Positions 62,895 to 64,000 of a DNA stretch of 64,000 nt are shown piece by piece; the first letter of the stretch is position 1, and each line of letters opens with the position of its first letter. The stretch is taken from the NCBI GenBank assembly GCA_034522175.1, contig JAXHLQ010000001.1:3844001-3908000 (forward strand), in the 5' to 3' direction. The position numbers were made by a program, and so were the translations under genes. Source of the stretch: JAIPDZ01 sp034522175. Its GTDB lineage: Bacteria; Desulfobacterota; DSM-4660; Desulfatiglandales; Desulfatiglandaceae. Under the pieces are notes generated by a model, which saw nothing but the letters and a program-made list of their open reading frames with translations, had not been told where the DNA came from and did no database searches.

Positions 62895-64000
62895 ATCATG
62901 AGCCTTGACAGGAGCCTGCCGACCTTCTTTAAACTCTCCAGGCTGTCCGCAGGGAGGATATAATCCACAAAAGGGCGAACGGCGTTCATCCCCTGGGATA
63001 GCGAATGGGCGTCCGGGTCGGCGGCCAGCGGATTGAGCCAGACGACCGCGTGCACCTTGCCGCTCAGATGTGCCATCTCGCGCTTTAATATGGCCTTGCC
63101 CCCCAGATCCCAGCCATCACTCAAAAGCACCACCACACTTCTGGAATTAAGGAATCGAAAACCTTCCCCGCGGTTAAACTGCATCAGCGAATAGCCGATT
63201 CGCGTTCCCCCCGACCATTCCGGTACTTCCGAGGGGATGCGTTCAAGGGCTTTATCCACATCGAGATGTCTGACAATAGGGGTGATACGACATATTGAGG
63301 TGGAGAAGACAAACACCTCCGTCCTGGCCCCGACCCCCCTGATACCCAGCAGAAAAGGCATCACAAACCGGGCATAGCGGTCCATGGAACCGCTGACATC
63401 GGCGATAATGACAAGACGCTTGAGCCGTTTTTTTTTCCGTTTGTAAAAGAGCTCAAACGGGATGCCCATGGTCTTTCGACTGGCACTCAGCGTGCGGCGA
63501 AAATCGATATCCGCTGTGCCATGGCTGGACTGAAAGCGTCTTGTGGCACTGGCACGGAAGGGGTGAATGAGCTTTTTAAGGGCGAGCTGTGCCACCTGGA
63601 TATCTTCGTTACGAAGATCTGGAAACGCCTTTTTTTCAACGCTTGAGACCGGGCTGTAGGCCACCCCCTCCAACCATTCCCGCTGATCCGTCTCTTCTGT
63701 TTTTACGGCTTTCTCTATTTCCAGCGTCCGGGGGCTCTCTGCCGTTGAAGTTTGCGGCGTTTTTTCTTCTGCCTCACCGGTTCCCTCGGGTGTTTCCTGC
63801 TCGGACGTCTGCTCATGCGCCCGATCCCAGAACTGGTGAAACAGCGCATCAAACTGGATCCACTCCATGTCCGTGGAAACAAGCGTGGCCCTGAGCGCAT
63901 AATAAAACGCATCTTTCTTTTCAATGGAAATCGCTTCCAGGGCCCTGAGGGCATGGTGAACGTCACTCTGAAATACCCTGAATCCCCGCGCCTTCAGGAA
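62888..64000 (-). CDS. VWA domain protein (CoxE-like), 5' end outside window
   Basis: The frame is open to the right edge (…ALRAISIEKKDAFYYALRAT precedes the first Met near 63868), so the N-terminus is missing. About 370 residues are visible. The von Willebrand A domain has the MIDAS motif DVSGS in IADVSGSMDRY, the Thr in SGGTRIGYSL and Asp in LLSDGWDLGG. This fits the CoxE/VWA proteins that work with MoxR ATPases in metal-enzyme maturation; a MoxR gene would lie beyond the edge. It overlaps lolA. Confidence 0.82.
   Translation of the reverse strand, partial: FLKARGFRVFQSDVHHALRALEAISIEKKDAFYYALRATLVSTDMEWIQFDALFHQFWDRAHEQTSEQETPEGTGEAEEKTPQTSTAESPRTLEIEKAVKTEETDQREWLEGVAYSPVSSVEKKAFPDLRNEDIQVAQLALKKLIHPFRASATRRFQSSHGTADIDFRRTLSASRKTMGIPFELFYKRKKKRLKRLVIIADVSGSMDRYARFVMPFLLGIRGVGARTEVFVFSTSICRITPIVRHLDVDKALERIPSEVPEWSGGTRIGYSLMQFNRGEGFRFLNSRSVVVLLSDGWDLGGKAILKREMAHLSGKVHAVVWLNPLAADPDAHSLSQGMNAVRPFVDYILPADSLESLKKVGRLLSRLMIH

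Overview
The window looks like a chromosomal segment of a strictly anaerobic, Gram-negative bacterium, most likely a Desulfobacterota (deltaproteobacterial sulfate-reducer type). Outer-membrane machinery (LolA, an AsmA/YdbH-like protein, lipoproteins) points to a double membrane. A tungsten/molybdenum aldehyde:ferredoxin oxidoreductase, a rubrerythrin-like protein, a CooT-like nickel protein, a HesB-like selenoprotein and several beta-oxidation genes point to anaerobic metabolism. The taxonomic placement is inference from gene content and protein style; no marker search was possible. Base composition is moderately GC-rich by eye, with a more AT-rich patch near 30.6-32.6 kb.

Layout. 1-11 kb: a minus-strand operon of a BaiN/YhiN-type flavoprotein, a 1212-residue AsmA/YdbH-like protein, a DUF1318 (YdbL-like) lipoprotein and a very large lipoprotein joining a TolB-like propeller, a TPR superhelix and a CHAT-like domain (it runs off the left edge and is split by a frameshift). 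11-17 kb: an IS5-type MITE, a PRC-barrel protein, an RpiB with an extra C-terminal domain, an M3-like peptidase and a two-component pair. 17-25.7 kb: an Mrp/Mbh-type cation/proton antiporter operon (E, F, G, MbhD, MbhE-MnhB fusion, C, three large antiporter-like subunits, two small membrane proteins) with no hydrogenase genes, followed by a cyclic-nucleotide-binding protein. 25.8-30.6 kb: a PAS-repeat protein, Pgi, an XTP/dITP pyrophosphatase, a HesB-like selenoprotein with in-frame UGA, and a duplicated-domain small protein. 32.5-48.1 kb: a catabolic block with two crotonases, a divergent aldehyde oxidoreductase, old-yellow-enzyme, TspO, ferritin-like protein, haloalkane dehalogenase, thiolase, FadB/J-like fusion, an ACAD10/11-like acyl-CoA dehydrogenase plus kinase pair, and an adenine-deaminase-like amidohydrolase. 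48.2-64 kb: tRNA-Arg, housekeeping genes (SucCD, TatA, SSB, RNase J, FtsK, LolA), a sirtuin, PAC2, a CooT-like protein, a second two-component pair, a site-2 protease and a VWA protein.

How the genes may work together. The 32-46 kb block could convert acyl-CoA or halogenated/hydroxylated substrates: dehalogenase and aldehyde oxidoreductase feed acids into acyl-CoA dehydrogenase, hydratase/dehydrogenase and thiolase. The dehydrogenase/kinase pair resembles LvaC/LvaA and mammalian ACAD10/11, which handle 4-hydroxyacyl-CoAs. The antiporter operon would couple proton and sodium gradients. The left-hand operon suggests an envelope bridge for lipid transport (YdbH/YdbL-like) linked to a CHAT-containing lipoprotein.

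Sequence quality caution: four genes (TolB-TPR-CHAT, the third large antiporter subunit, the ACAD-linked kinase, RNase J) are each broken by a one-base shift at or next to a run of G or C. RNase J and the kinase belong to families that are normally intact, so indel errors in the assembly are the simplest explanation. No CRISPR array, prophage, rRNA or complete insertion sequence was seen.
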